Assembly (NCBI RefSeq): GCF_030553055.1
Contig: NZ_CP130713.1
Location: 7,316,001 to 7,380,000 of the forward strand
Length of the DNA: 64,000 bases
DNA from: Streptomyces sp. XD-27
GTDB lineage: Bacteria; Actinomycetota; Actinomycetes; Streptomycetales; Streptomycetaceae
Reading direction: 5' to 3'
Each line of letters opens with the position of its first letter. The first letter of the stretch is position 1. Positions 8,441 to 17,217 of the stretch are shown here, in pieces. The notes under the pieces are model-generated. The model was not told the DNA's origin, ran no database searches, and saw only the letters and a program-made list of their open reading frames with translations. A program made the translations under genes and the position numbers.

Positions 8441-10353
8441 CGGCCGACCGCCTGTCCCGTCAGGGCACCTGCGGCCATCGCCTCCGGCTCCGCCTGCGCC
8501 GTTCCGTCACTCGTGATGCGGATCGGCGCTCCCCACGTGGGCAGAGCCAGATAGGTACGGTCGTCCTGGAACAGCAGTCCCCGGTCCCGGCAGCGCAGAA
8601 CCCATTGCTCGACCTCGGACGCCGAGAGCTCGTGGCCGTTCTCGGCCAGCAGCCGGTGGAGCGCGGGCACCGTACGGCCGTGGTCGAGATGGCGCAGGGC
8701 ATCGGCCTCCCACCCGGCCAGCCGGTGGGTTCGCCGCGGCCAGCCGTGGCGGCGGTCGTGCACCAACAGGACGTTGTCGGCATCGGGCTCCTCTTCCACC
8801 AGGAGCCGGGAGACGTGGTGATGTGCCTTCCAGACGTCGAGGGCCTGAAGCAGCTGCTGTTCCACTTCGGCGTCGATGCCGGTGAACGTGGTGTCGAAGA
8901 GGTAGACGAGATCCGTCAGTTCCTCCTCGGGCAGCTGATAGACGTGCTGGTACATCTCCGCCGGGCGACGCTCGGTGAAGCCCATGCGCGGGTCGGTGAA
9001 GTTGGGGCTGAACCGTTCCAGGGCGATGCGGGTCGCGTCCCCCGGAGGCTGGAGATGGACGAGTGCGGGCATCTGGTCGATGACGGGCAGGTAGTCGGCG
9101 GCACTCTCACCGGGGAAGCCGTACAGATAGTTCCAGGTACAGGTGAGGCCGTGGGTTTCGCAGTCGCGCAGCGTGCGGACGTTGCGTGCCCCGCTCACAC
9201 CCTTGTCCATCAGGTCCAGCACACGGCTGTTGAGGCTTTCGATGCCCGGCTGGACGTGGGCCACCCGGGCCCGGGCGAGCAACGCGATCTGGTCGGAGGA
9301 GAGGTTGGACTTGACCTCGTAGTGCATCCGCAGATCCCAGTCGCTCGCGGCGGCCAGCGGCAGGAAGTCCTTGAAGTACGCCATGTCGATGATGTTGTCG
9401 ACGGTGATGACGTCGAGGATGCGGTGCCTGCGCACCAAGTGCTCGATCTCGGCCCACAACTGCTGGCCCGACTTGGCGCGGAACGTCATGAACGACCCGT
9501 TCAGACCGCAGAACGTGCAATGGTGCTTCTCGCCCCACCAGCAGCCGCGAGCGCCCTCCACCACCAGCTTGGGTTCCAGGAACTCCGCGAGCGGTGAGGC
9601 GTCCATGACGGCCTGCCACGCGTCGTAGTTCGGCATGGGGATCTCGGCGGGCGGGACGATCTGCTTCGTTTCCTCGTTGGCCCGCGACCGGTCACCGTCC
9701 CACCAGCACAGTCCGGGGACGTCCACGGGAGCCGTGCCCTGGTCGAGATGGGTGAGCAGGGCCGGGAAGGCGCGCTCGGCCTCGCCGCGCACCACATGGT
9801 CGACGAAGCGGTGGTTGCGGTGGAGGGCGTGGCCCATGGGGCCGTCGCAGTTGCTGCCGCCGAAGACGATCACCAACTCCGGGCGGCGCCGCTTGAGTTC
9901 CCGGGCCAGGGCCAGGGAGGGGACGTTCTGCATGAAGGTGGTCGTGAGCCCGACCAGGTCGGGGCCCGCGGCAAGAATCTCGTCGGCGGCCAGCGCGATG
10001 AACTCGGCGGCGTAGGGACGCATCGCGAGTGCGGTGTCGATGGCGATCCCGTGCTTGGCCGCATACTCCTTCAACCGCTGCACACCCCAGTCCGGGTCGT
10101 CGTACAGCGCGCCGGAGAAGACCCAGTCGCCGAGCCCGTCGAAGATCGATTCGCTGCCGACCGTGACGTAGTCGGCGGGGCGCAGCAGCCCGTCCGTGCG
10201 GTGCAGCAGGTGCTCGGCCCAGTGGATGGACCCGTGGTACTCGGACACGTCGTCGTCGGGGCGAGCGCGCCCCAACAGCCCGCGCACCAATCCGACCTGC
10301 AATGACGGCATGTCCATGGCCTGCCAGGGCATGGCCACCAGATGAACCCGCAT
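8437..10353 (-). CDS. B12-dependent radical SAM enzyme, RiPP maturation C-methyltransferase type
   Basis: A 638-residue enzyme. Residues 1-215 form a cobalamin-binding-like domain (GLTTTFMQNVPSLALAREL, then VIVFGGSNCDG). The radical SAM core follows with the cluster motif GARGCWWGEKHHCTFCG: Cys271, Cys279 and Cys282 in a C-x7-C-x2-C arrangement, typical of the RiPP maturation radical SAM 1 family rather than the usual CxxxCxxC. The SAM barrel continues through VQPGIESLNSRVLDLMDKG and WNYLYGFPGES. A C-terminal domain of about 200 residues (YQHVYQLPEEELTDLVYLFD onward) may bind the peptide. It probably methylates carbon centres of the nearby precursor. The ATG has GGGGAGG upstream, and the gene follows the precursor after a 15-bp stem-loop. 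Confidence 0.88.
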   Translation of the reverse strand: MRVHLVAMPWQAMDMPSLQVGLVRGLLGRARPDDDVSEYHGSIHWAEHLLHRTDGLLRPADYVTVGSESIFDGLGDWVFSGALYDDPDWGVQRLKEYAAKHGIAIDTALAMRPYAAEFIALAADEILAAGPDLVGLTTTFMQNVPSLALARELKRRRPELVIVFGGSNCDGPMGHALHRNHRFVDHVVRGEAERAFPALLTHLDQGTAPVDVPGLCWWDGDRSRANEETKQIVPPAEIPMPNYDAWQAVMDASPLAEFLEPKLVVEGARGCWWGEKHHCTFCGLNGSFMTFRAKSGQQLWAEIEHLVRRHRILDVITVDNIIDMAYFKDFLPLAAASDWDLRMHYEVKSNLSSDQIALLARARVAHVQPGIESLNSRVLDLMDKGVSGARNVRTLRDCETHGLTCTWNYLYGFPGESAADYLPVIDQMPALVHLQPPGDATRIALERFSPNFTDPRMGFTERRPAEMYQHVYQLPEEELTDLVYLFDTTFTGIDAEVEQQLLQALDVWKAHHHVSRLLVEEEPDADNVLLVHDRRHGWPRRTHRLAGWEADALRHLDHGRTVPALHRLLAENGHELSASEVEQWVLRCRDRGLLFQDDRTYLALPTWGAPIRITSDGTAQAEPEAMAAGALTGQAVGR

Positions 10354-10372
10354 TCAGCCTCCCCTCGTACCA

Positions 10373-10408
10373 GGGGTGGGCGCCGGCAGCACAGCCGGCG
10401 CCCACCCC
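10373..10408 (-). terminator. Perfect 15-bp stem-loop between precursor peptide and radical SAM gene
   Basis: GGGGTGGGCGCCGGC and its exact reverse complement enclose a 6-nt loop, all within the 61-nt gap between the precursor stop (10415) and the radical SAM start (10353). Such partial terminators or mRNA stabilisers between precursor and enzyme genes commonly let RiPP operons make more precursor than enzyme. No U-tract follows, as is usual in Streptomyces. Confidence 0.75.
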
Positions 10409-10414
10409 GACCGC

Positions 10415-10516
10415 TCAGCGCTCCGACTGCAGCTGCTTCGTGGCGCCGAGCGTCGAGACCGAGTACTTGTTGCAGGACTGGGTCTCCTCGCGGACGATCA
10501 CCTTCTTGATCTCCAT
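10415..10516 (-). CDS. Putative RiPP precursor peptide, 33 residues
   Basis: A small gene with a near-perfect ribosome site (GAGGAGG) 7 nt before its ATG. That site overlaps the stop of the diiron gene upstream. It encodes 33 residues: a charged, leader-like N-terminal half (MEIKKVIVREETQ) and a polar C-terminal half with a single Cys15, Tyr18, a Ser/Thr-rich patch (SVSTLGATK) and a KQLQSER end. Size, position between two putative modifying enzymes and the following stem-loop all match a RiPP precursor. No double-Gly or other standard cleavage motif is obvious; Gly24-Ala25 is one possible junction. I do not recognise a named family. Confidence 0.8.
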   Translation of the reverse strand: MEIKKVIVREETQSCNKYSVSTLGATKQLQSER

Positions 10517-10527
10517 GGTGTGCCTCC

Positions 10528-11379
10528 TCACTGGGTGGTTGGATGCATTTCGTACTGCCGGCGCCGTGAGAGCTCCTCACCGTCGCGCCGGACATTCATG
10601 AGGACCCGCATCCGGGTCTCGTGACGGGCGCGGAGCCACACCGCCACGTCCTCACCGACCACGTCGGGCAGCAGCCGGTGAACGAGCGAACCGATCGACT
10701 CCGTGTCGTTGTGGCGCAACACGGTTCGTTCGCTTTCCAAGAAGAGGTCGGCGGGCATCGCCCGCAGCCGAGCCACTCCAGGGCCGCGCGTCAGATACGC
10801 CATGCCGAGGGCCACGTGCCGGTTCTCGTCTCTGCGGACCAGCCGGTAGACGGCCCCCAGGCCGTCGCGCCGCAGGCCTTGGACGAACCAGTGGAACTCG
10901 TCGGCCGCGAACCCCTCGGCCAGGGTGTGGGCGATGAAGCGCGCAGTGTAGTCGTCCATGCCCATGAGGTCGCGTGACAGCTCGTCGACGGCGTCCGAGG
11001 GCTCGAGCACCGAGTCCGCGACGCTGCGGGCGTATTCATGAAAGGCGGCACTGTGCTTGGCCTCGTCGGCGACGGCGGTGGCCAGGACCCACTTCATGTC
11101 GGCTTCCGGGCAGGTGTGCAACAGGCTCGCGGCCACGTCCAGGCCGACCTGCTCGGCGTAGGTGCTGCCGCAGGCCAGCCGCCAGGAGAGCTCGGAAGGC
11201 CGCTCCCGCCCCGGCCGGTCGCGCAGTGCGGAGCGCACCGCCTCGCGGGGCTGCCAGTCATGGGCGCGGGCGTCCTCGATGAAACAACTCCCCGCGGCCC
11301 ACACCCCGTTGCCCGTGTAGGGGGCCACTCGCCGTAACGCCGCCGGGACCGATCTGTCGGTGTGCTGCGATGTCACCAT
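10528..11379 (-). CDS. Ferritin-like diiron protein, first gene of the RiPP-like operon
   Basis: A 283-residue helical protein with a complete carboxylate-bridged diiron ligand set in the expected order: Glu76 (TYAEQV), Glu106-xx-His109 (ADEAKHSAAF), Glu161 (AADEFHW; Glu155 is an alternative) and Glu185-xx-His188 (RDENRHVALG). This spacing is that of ferritin-like oxygenases and oxidases. It probably uses O2 to oxidise the precursor or act with the radical SAM enzyme. The start at 11379 was chosen because GGGGGA lies 8-9 nt upstream; an ATG at 11388 is the alternative. The stop (10528) overlaps the precursor's ribosome site, so the two are tightly coupled. Confidence 0.75.
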   Translation of the reverse strand: MVTSQHTDRSVPAALRRVAPYTGNGVWAAGSCFIEDARAHDWQPREAVRSALRDRPGRERPSELSWRLACGSTYAEQVGLDVAASLLHTCPEADMKWVLATAVADEAKHSAAFHEYARSVADSVLEPSDAVDELSRDLMGMDDYTARFIAHTLAEGFAADEFHWFVQGLRRDGLGAVYRLVRRDENRHVALGMAYLTRGPGVARLRAMPADLFLESERTVLRHNDTESIGSLVHRLLPDVVGEDVAVWLRARHETRMRVLMNVRRDGEELSRRRQYEMHPTTQ

Positions 11380-11782
11380 GCCGGTCATCCCCCCGTTCCC
11401 CGCCTACGGTGTCCCTGAGGCCCCGGAGCGGAAACCGACAGGGAAGTGATGGGTGCGAGGCAAGGAGAACATGAGGTGACGAGAGAGGCACGGGCCAGCG
11501 GAATATTTCGGTCACTTGTTCAAATGTGCCCATCGACCGCTGTGAGCGGCACCTGTCCAGCGCTCAGGCGAACTCGTAGGCAGCGCGACGTCTCACCTGT
11601 CCTTGGCCATTCGCCTGAAAGGGGAGAACTCAACCCTTTGGGTTAATGGGGGTGTAGCGGTGCCAAGTTCGAATGCAATGTTGGCGAGTTTTGATAGCCG
11701 GCCTTCGCCGAGGGCCTTTGAAGGGGTTTGAAGGGGCAGTCCTGAGGTCGCGGCTCGACAGGGACGGAGCCTCGGGCACGCC
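11380..11782. promoter_or_regulatory. Intergenic region upstream of the RiPP-like operon
   Basis: About 400 bp without a convincing gene and with visibly lower GC than its flanks (around 11480-11720). It should hold the promoter of the leftward RiPP-like operon and the end of the biotin operon. It contains a tandem direct repeat TTTGAAGGGG x2 (11717-11736), a small AACCC-TTT-GGGTT palindrome near 11632-11645 and AT-richer patches (AATATTTCGG, TTGTTCAAATG). I could not assign a specific -35/-10 pair with confidence. Confidence 0.4.
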
Positions 11783-12499
11783 TCAGCCGTGGGCCGCCGC
11801 GAAGGCGGCCGCGTCCCACGTGCCGCCCAGTGCCGGGGCCAGCCAGTCGGGCGCCGTCCGGCGGAACCCGGCCGGAGGCAGCGTGCCCGCGCGCTCCGGG
11901 ACGGCGCCCAGCAGCGGGGCGCCCGCGGCCTCGGGGAAGTCGGCCAGGTTGCAGCGGTCGGCCAGGCCGGGCGCGGCGGGCCAGCTGCCGATGACCACCC
12001 CCCGGCAGGCCAGGCCACGCGCGCGCAGCGCCTCCGTCGTCAGCGTCGTCATGTTGAGCGTGCCCAGCCCGGCCTGCGCGACCACCAGCACCGGCGCGTC
12101 GAGCAGCCCGGCCACGTCGGCGAGCGTCGCGCCCCGGTCGTCGAGGCGTACGAGCAGGCCGCCCGCCCCTTCGACCAGGACCAGATCGTGTTCGGCCGCC
12201 AGCCGCTTGACCGCGAGCTCCACGTCGGCGGTCCGCACCGGCGCCAACCCGGCCCGCAGCGCGGCCCTGTCCGGCGCCAGCGGCTCGGGGAAGCGGGCCA
12301 GTTCGACCCCCGTCACCGCGTCCCCGGCCAGCCGCCGCACCTCCGCGACATCGCCCGGCTCACCCTCCGCGACCCCGGTCTGCGCGGGCTTGACCACGGC
12401 CACCGACCGCCCCTGCGCCAGCGCGGCCGCCGCCAGCGCCGCCGTCACGACCGTCTTGCCGATCTCCGTGTTCGTACCCGACACGACCAGTACCGACAT
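11783..12499 (-). CDS. bioD: Dethiobiotin synthetase
   Basis: A 238-residue BioD. The N-terminal P-loop is GTNTEIGKT, followed by VVKPAQTG with the conserved Lys-Pro-Gln-Thr-Gly, the [10 protein letters not shown] motif and the [18 protein letters not shown] segment that lines the diaminopelargonate site. It closes the ureido ring of dethiobiotin using CO2 and ATP, in the cytoplasm. It is the third gene of a bioB-bioA-bioD transcription unit; 75 nt separate it from bioA. Length is normal for actinobacterial BioD. Confidence 0.95.
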   Translation of the reverse strand: MSVLVVSGTNTEIGKTVVTAALAAAALAQGRSVAVVKPAQTGVAEGEPGDVAEVRRLAGDAVTGVELARFPEPLAPDRAALRAGLAPVRTADVELAVKRLAAEHDLVLVEGAGGLLVRLDDRGATLADVAGLLDAPVLVVAQAGLGTLNMTTLTTEALRARGLACRGVVIGSWPAAPGLADRCNLADFPEAAGAPLLGAVPERAGTLPPAGFRRTAPDWLAPALGGTWDAAAFAAAHG

Positions 12500-12574
12500 C
12501 GCTCTCCTACGCCCTTTCGGTTTCTCGGTTTTCTCGGCCGGACTTCCCGGCTGCCTTGTCCGGCCGCGCCGGCG

Positions 12575-13914
12575 TCAGCCGGCAACCGCCGCGGCGCGCA
12601 CCGCCGCGCAGATCCGCCCCAGGTCCTCGTCCCCGGTGACGAACGGCGGCATGGTGTACAGCAGCTCGCCGAACGGACGCAGCCAGACCCCTTCCCGGGC
12701 CGCCGCCCGCGTCGCCGCCGCCATGTCCACCGGGTGGTCCAGCTGGACGACGCCGATCGCGCCGAGGACCCGGACGTCCCGCACCCCGGGCAGGTCGGCG
12801 GCCTCCGCCAGCCCGTCCCGCAGCCCGGTCTCGATCCGCTTGACCTCGCCCTGCCAGTCGTGCGACAGCAGCAGGTCGATCGAGGCGTTCGCGACGGCCG
12901 CCGCGAGCGGGTTCCCCATGAAGGTGGGGCCGTGCGCGAGCACCGGCACCTCGCCGCTGGAGATGCCCTCCGCGACCCGGGTCGTGCACAACGCCGCGGC
13001 CAGCGTCAGGTATCCGCCGGTCAGGGCCTTGCCGACGCACATCACGTCGGGGGAGACCCCGGCGTGGTCCGCCGCGAAGAGCGCGCCCGTACGGCCGAAG
13101 CCGGTGGCGATCTCGTCGAACACCAGCAGCACGTCGTGCTCGTCGCACAGCTCGCGCAGCACCCGCAGATAGCCGGGGAGTGGAACCGCATCCCGCCCGC
13201 GTTCTGCACCACCGGTTCCACGATCACCGCGGCCACCTCGTCGGCATGCCGCGCGATGACCTCCCGCAGATGCGCCACGTACGACGGGTCGGGTTCGCCG
13301 TCGAAACCCGTCGGCGGGGCGTCCGCGAAGACCTGCCGGGGCAGCACCCCGGACCACAGGTCGTGCATCCCGCCGTCCGGGTCGCACACCGACATCGGCT
13401 GCCAGGTGTCGCCGTGGTAGCCGCCGCGCCACGTCAGCAGCCGCTGCTTGCCCGGGCGGCCCACCGAGCGCCAGTACTGCATGCACATCTTCACCGCGAC
13501 CTCGACCGACACCGACCCGGAGTCCGCGAGGAAGACGTGCTGGAGGGGCTCGGGGGTGATCTCGACCAGCCGGGTGGCCAGCCGTACGGCGGGCTCGTGC
13601 GTGAGCCCGCCGAACATCACATGGCTCATCCGGTCCAGTTGGGTGCGCGCCGCGTCGTTCAGCACCGGGTGGTTGTAGCCGTGCACGGCCGACCACCAGG
13701 ACGACATGCCGTCGATCAGCTCGGTGCGCCCCTCCACCGGGGCGGCGAGCCGCAGCCGCACCCCGGCCGCCGACTCCACCAGGAGCGGTTCCTGGCGTCC
13801 GGGCATCGGGCCGTACGGATGCCACACGTGCCGGCGGTCGAGCGCGAGCAGTTCACCAGCCGTCAGTGGCTCCGGCCGGGCGAGTGTTTCGGGAGCGGTC
13901 AGCGGCTCAGGCAT
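12575..13914 (-). CDS. bioA: Adenosylmethionine-8-amino-7-oxononanoate aminotransferase, with one-base frame break
   Basis: Two frames together give a full-length BioA of about 446 residues. The first (ATG at 13914) holds [40 protein letters not shown] and the PLP region; the second holds [15 protein letters not shown], the PLP lysine motif [21 protein letters not shown] and the C-terminus. The break falls after [10 protein letters not shown]; adding one C to a C4 run (GGGG at 13175-13178 on the plus strand) restores [11 protein letters not shown]. The length is 3n+2. It converts KAPA to DAPA using SAM as amino donor. The ATG overlaps the bioB stop by 8 nt. Missing-base artefact or recent null allele; the artefact is favoured because other genes show the same defect. 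Confidence 0.9.
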
Positions 13915-15172
13915 TGGGCGGCAGCTCCGTCCCCGCACCCCGGCGGCGCACGGCGACCAGATCGGTGCGCGCCTCACCGGCGGCGGCCGGTACGGGTGCC
14001 TCGGCGGCGCCATCCGCCGGCTCCCCGCCGCCGCACGGCCCGCAGCCGCCGCCGTGACCGCTGTCGCCGCCGTGACCGCCGCAGCCGCCGTCGCCGTGGC
14101 CGCCGCAGCCGGACCCGGCATCGGAGTGACCGCCGCAGCCGCCGGTCCCGGCCGCCGCAAGGGCGTCGGCGCGGTGCGCGGGCAGCGTCGTGGTGCCGGC
14201 GCCCTCCACCTCGAAGCCCGCGTCGGCGATCATGGCCAGATCGTCCTTGCCGGCCTGGCCCTCACTGGTCAGATAGTCGCCGAGGAAGATCGAGTTGGCC
14301 AGGTGCAGGGCCAGCGGCTGCATCGAGCGCAGATGCACCTCGCGGCCGCCCGCCAGCCGTACCTCCACGTCCGGGCAGACGAACCGGACCATGGCCAGAA
14401 TGCGCAGCGCCCGCTGCGGGGTGAGGTTCCACTCCTTGGCCAGCGGCGTGCCCTCGAACGGGATGAGGAAGTTGACCGGCACCGAGTCCGGGTCCAGCTC
14501 GCGGAGCGAGAAGACCACGTCCACCAGGTCCTCGTCCGTCTCGCCCATGCCCGCGATCAGCCCGGAGCAGGCGGACATGCCCGCCGCCTGCGCCTGCTGC
14601 ACGGTCTCCACCCGGTCGGCGTACGTGTGCGTGGTGGTGATGTCCCCGTACGTGGCCTCGGAGGTGTTGAGGTTGTGGTTGTACGCGTCCGCGCCCGCGT
14701 CCTTCAGGCGCGACGCCTGGCCGTCGGAGAGCAGCCCCAGGCAGGCGCACACCTCGACGCCCTCGACCTCCTCCTTGACCGCCGCGATGGTCTTCGCGAC
14801 CCGCTCGACGTCCCGGTCCGTCGGGCCGCGGCCGCTCGCCACCAGGCAGACCCGCTTCGCGCCGCCGGCGACGCCCGCGCGCGCGGCGGCCGCCGCCTCG
14901 TCCGGCTTGAGCCAGGTGTACTTGAGGATCTCGGCCTTCGAGCCGAGCCGCTGGGAGCAGTACGAGCAGTCCTCCGGGCACAGCCCCGACTTGAGGTTCA
15001 CCAGATAGTTGAGCTTCACCCGCCGCCCGAACCAGGCGCGGCGCACCTTCCCGGCCGCGGCCACCACGTCGAGCAGTTCGTCGTCGGAGGTCGCCAGCAC
15101 GGCGAGCGCCTCTTCGCGGGTCGGCGACTCGCGCCGCAACCCCTTCTCCACCAGCGTGTTCAGCAGGTCCAT
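13907..15172 (-). CDS. bioB: Biotin synthase with Cys/His/Gly-rich C-terminal tail
   Basis: A 421-residue radical SAM biotin synthase. The [4Fe-4S] motif CPEDCSYC gives Cys65, Cys69 and Cys72; [15 protein letters not shown], the [10 protein letters not shown] segment and AGGREVHL, with its [2Fe-2S]-site Arg, are all present. The body ends near residue 340. It continues into an unusual tail with about six GCGGH/GHGG-type repeats, rich in Cys and His, then an acidic and Ala-rich end. BioB from E. coli has about 346 residues, so the tail is an addition; it may bind metal or help rebuild the sacrificial Fe-S cluster. The start at 15172 (AAAGGA upstream) was chosen over an upstream ATG at 15298. 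First gene of bioB-bioA-bioD. Confidence 0.93.
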   Translation of the reverse strand: MDLLNTLVEKGLRRESPTREEALAVLATSDDELLDVVAAAGKVRRAWFGRRVKLNYLVNLKSGLCPEDCSYCSQRLGSKAEILKYTWLKPDEAAAAARAGVAGGAKRVCLVASGRGPTDRDVERVAKTIAAVKEEVEGVEVCACLGLLSDGQASRLKDAGADAYNHNLNTSEATYGDITTTHTYADRVETVQQAQAAGMSACSGLIAGMGETDEDLVDVVFSLRELDPDSVPVNFLIPFEGTPLAKEWNLTPQRALRILAMVRFVCPDVEVRLAGGREVHLRSMQPLALHLANSIFLGDYLTSEGQAGKDDLAMIADAGFEVEGAGTTTLPAHRADALAAAGTGGCGGHSDAGSGCGGHGDGGCGGHGGDSGHGGGCGPCGGGEPADGAAEAPVPAAAGEARTDLVAVRRRGAGTELPPNA

Positions 15173-15214
15173 GGCCTGATCCTTTCCCACCGCACCGCCC
15201 CTGGCCAATGGAGA

Positions 15215-15260
15215 CTTCGCACAACTCGGCCTGCGAAGCGTGTGTCTATTGCCACACGCT
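15215..15260. promoter_or_regulatory. Paired inverted repeats between divergent bioB and bioF
   Basis: Two adjacent inverted repeats lie in the 171-nt bioB-bioF gap: CTTCGCA-n10-TGCGAAG (15215-15238) and AGCGTGTG-n8-CACACGCT (15237-15260), sharing two bases. They are candidate operators for a biotin-responsive repressor acting on both directions. The regulator is not in this window and no match to a known box is claimed. Confidence 0.5.
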
Positions 15261-15343
15261 GACCCCGCATGGACACCGCTACGTTCTAGCGAGTGCATAC
15301 AAAGGGCCCGCGAGCCCGTGGCGAGAAGCGTGAGGGACGGCCC

Positions 15344-16561
15344 ATGCCCCAGGACCGCCAGGACGGCCCGGTCGACCGCCGGGACGGCCTGTTCGACGGC
15401 AACGAAGGACCGTCCGACGGCCGCGACGGACCGTTCGACTGGATCGACGCCGACCGCGAGCGGCGCCGCCGCGCCGGGCTGGTCCGCGAACTGCGCCCCC
15501 GGCCGTCCGACTCACCGCTGCTGGACCTGGCGGGCAACGACTACCTGGGCCTCGCCCGCCACCCGCGGGTCACGGCCGCCGCCGCCGAGGCGGCCCAGCG
15601 CTGGGGCGCGGGGGCCACCGGCTCCCGGCTGGTCACCGGCAGCACCGAACTCCATGCCGAGTTGGAGCGCGAACTCGCCGCCTTCTGCGGCTTCGAGTCC
15701 GCGCTGGTGCTGTCCTCCGGCTACGCCGCCAACCTCGCCGCCGTCACCGCCCTGAGCGGCGCGGACGCGCTCATCGTCTCCGACGCGGGCAACCACGCCT
15801 CGCTCATCGACGGCTGCCGGCTCTCCCGCGCCGAGACCGTCGTGGCCCCGCACGCCGACCCCGCCGCCGTCGCCAAAGCACTCGACGGCCACGAGGGCCG
15901 CGCGCTGGCCGTCACCGACTCGGTGTTCTCCGTCGACGGCGACGCCGCGCCGCTGGCCCGCCTCGCCGACGTCTGCCGCGCCGCCGGGGCCGCGCTCGTC
16001 GTCGACGACGCGCACGGCCTGGGCGTGCTGGGCGCCGGCGGCCGAGGCGCCCCGTACGCCGCCGGACTCGCCGGCGCCCCGTACGCCGTGGCCACCGTGA
16101 CCCTGTCCAAGGCCCTCGGCAGCCAGGGCGGCGCGGTCCTCGGGCCCGCCCGGGTCATCGACCACCTGGTCAACACCGCTCGTACGTTCATCTTCGACAC
16201 CGGTCTGAACCCGGCGGCGGTCGGCGCGGCACTGGCGGCGCTGCGCCTGCTGCGCCGCGAACCGGAACGCGCCGAACGCGTCCGGGCGGTGGCGACCGCC
16301 CTGCACACGGGCGTGACCGCCGCCGGACTGACCGCCGTACGGCCCGACGCGGCCGTGGTGTCGGTACGCGCCCCCTCGCCGGAGCAGGCGGTGCGCTGGG
16401 CCGCGGACTGCCGCGCCGCCGGACTCGCGGTCGGCTGCTTCCGGCCGCCGTCCGTCCCCGACGGGATCTCCCGGCTGCGGCTGACCGCCCGCGCGGACCT
16501 GACGGACCAGCAGGTCGCCCAGGCGGTCGAGGTGATCACGGGGACCGCGCCGCGAGACTGA
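15344..16561 (+). CDS. bioF: 8-amino-7-oxononanoate synthase
   Basis: A PLP enzyme of the alpha-oxoamine synthase family, about 405 residues from this start. It shows [16 protein letters not shown], the [13 protein letters not shown] motif, [12 protein letters not shown] with the PLP-contacting Asp and His, and the Schiff-base lysine in [13 protein letters not shown]. It condenses pimeloyl thioester with L-alanine to start the biotin ring pathway. The ATG at 15344 has GAGGGA upstream; a GTG at 15293 in frame would add 17 residues. The first 35 residues are an unusual Asp/Gly/Arg-rich segment with imperfect DGxxDxRDG repeats not needed for the fold. Divergent from bioBAD. Confidence 0.93.
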   Translation: MPQDRQDGPVDRRDGLFDGNEGPSDGRDGPFDWIDADRERRRRAGLVRELRPRPSDSPLLDLAGNDYLGLARHPRVTAAAAEAAQRWGAGATGSRLVTGSTELHAELERELAAFCGFESALVLSSGYAANLAAVTALSGADALIVSDAGNHASLIDGCRLSRAETVVAPHADPAAVAKALDGHEGRALAVTDSVFSVDGDAAPLARLADVCRAAGAALVVDDAHGLGVLGAGGRGAPYAAGLAGAPYAVATVTLSKALGSQGGAVLGPARVIDHLVNTARTFIFDTGLNPAAVGAALAALRLLRREPERAERVRAVATALHTGVTAAGLTAVRPDAAVVSVRAPSPEQAVRWAADCRAAGLAVGCFRPPSVPDGISRLRLTARADLTDQQVAQAVEVITGTAPRD

Positions 16562-16707
16562 ACGACAGCTTTCCGTACCCCTGGTCACGGCCTCCCATAG
16601 CAGAGTTCACTGCTTTGGGCGACAGGTTTATGCATATCTTGGAGGATCGCGGGAGAGCCGGGCAGCATCGGTGGCACTCCGACGCAACGAGAGGGAACAG
16701 GGCCGCC

Positions 16708-17136
16708 ATGGCAGACCATCAGGAAGCGTCCGTCACCCTGCCGAGCGCTCCCGCCTCCGTCGCCGAGGCCCGCAGCTATGTGACGGGCGTGCTCGCCGAC
16801 TGGGGGCTGCCGGAGGCCGCCGAGGCCACGGACACCGTGCGGCTGATCGTCTCCGAGCTCGCGACCAACGCCGTCCAGCACACCTTCGGGCAGTCGCCCA
16901 CCTTCACCGTCGACGTACGGCTCGACCGCGACCGGCACCTGCGCATCGGGGTCACCGACAGCCACCCTCGGTGGCCGAAACGGTTGCCCGCCGCCGTCCA
17001 GCAGGACAACGGCCGGGGCCTGGTGATCATCCGCAGTCTCACCGCGGAGTCCGGCGGCAGGTTCTTCGTCACCCCGACCCCCGAGGGCGGCAAGACCGTA
17101 TGGATCGCACTGCCCTGGACGGCACCGGTGGCCTGA
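16708..17136 (+). CDS. RsbW/SpoIIAB-like ATP-binding anti-sigma regulatory protein
   Basis: A 142-residue HATPase_c_2 protein: N-box LIVSELATNAVQHTFG, G1 box LRIGVTDSHP, G2 box QDNGRGLVIIRSLTAE. Such single-domain kinases bind and phosphorylate anti-anti-sigma factors or sequester sigma factors; Streptomyces has dozens, mostly unassigned. The ATG at 16708 (MADHQEASVTL) follows GAGGGAACAGG; an upstream in-frame start would add residues with no conserved character. No partner sigma or anti-sigma antagonist gene is adjacent, so the target is unknown. Confidence 0.85.
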   Translation: MADHQEASVTLPSAPASVAEARSYVTGVLADWGLPEAAEATDTVRLIVSELATNAVQHTFGQSPTFTVDVRLDRDRHLRIGVTDSHPRWPKRLPAAVQQDNGRGLVIIRSLTAESGGRFFVTPTPEGGKTVWIALPWTAPVA

Positions 17137-17217
17137 CCCGGGCCGGGCCGGGCCCGGTGGCCTCACCCCGGACCGGCGGCTGACCCCGGCCGCGGACGCC
17201 GCCCGTGCCGCAGCTGG

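Noticed and set aside
12575-13914. bioA as a true pseudogene
   Set aside because: Both halves are fully conserved and one added C restores the frame; other genes show the same single-base defect, so an artefact is more likely.
15173-15343. Biotin-related riboswitch
   Set aside because: No biotin riboswitch class is known; the inverted repeats look like protein-binding operators instead.
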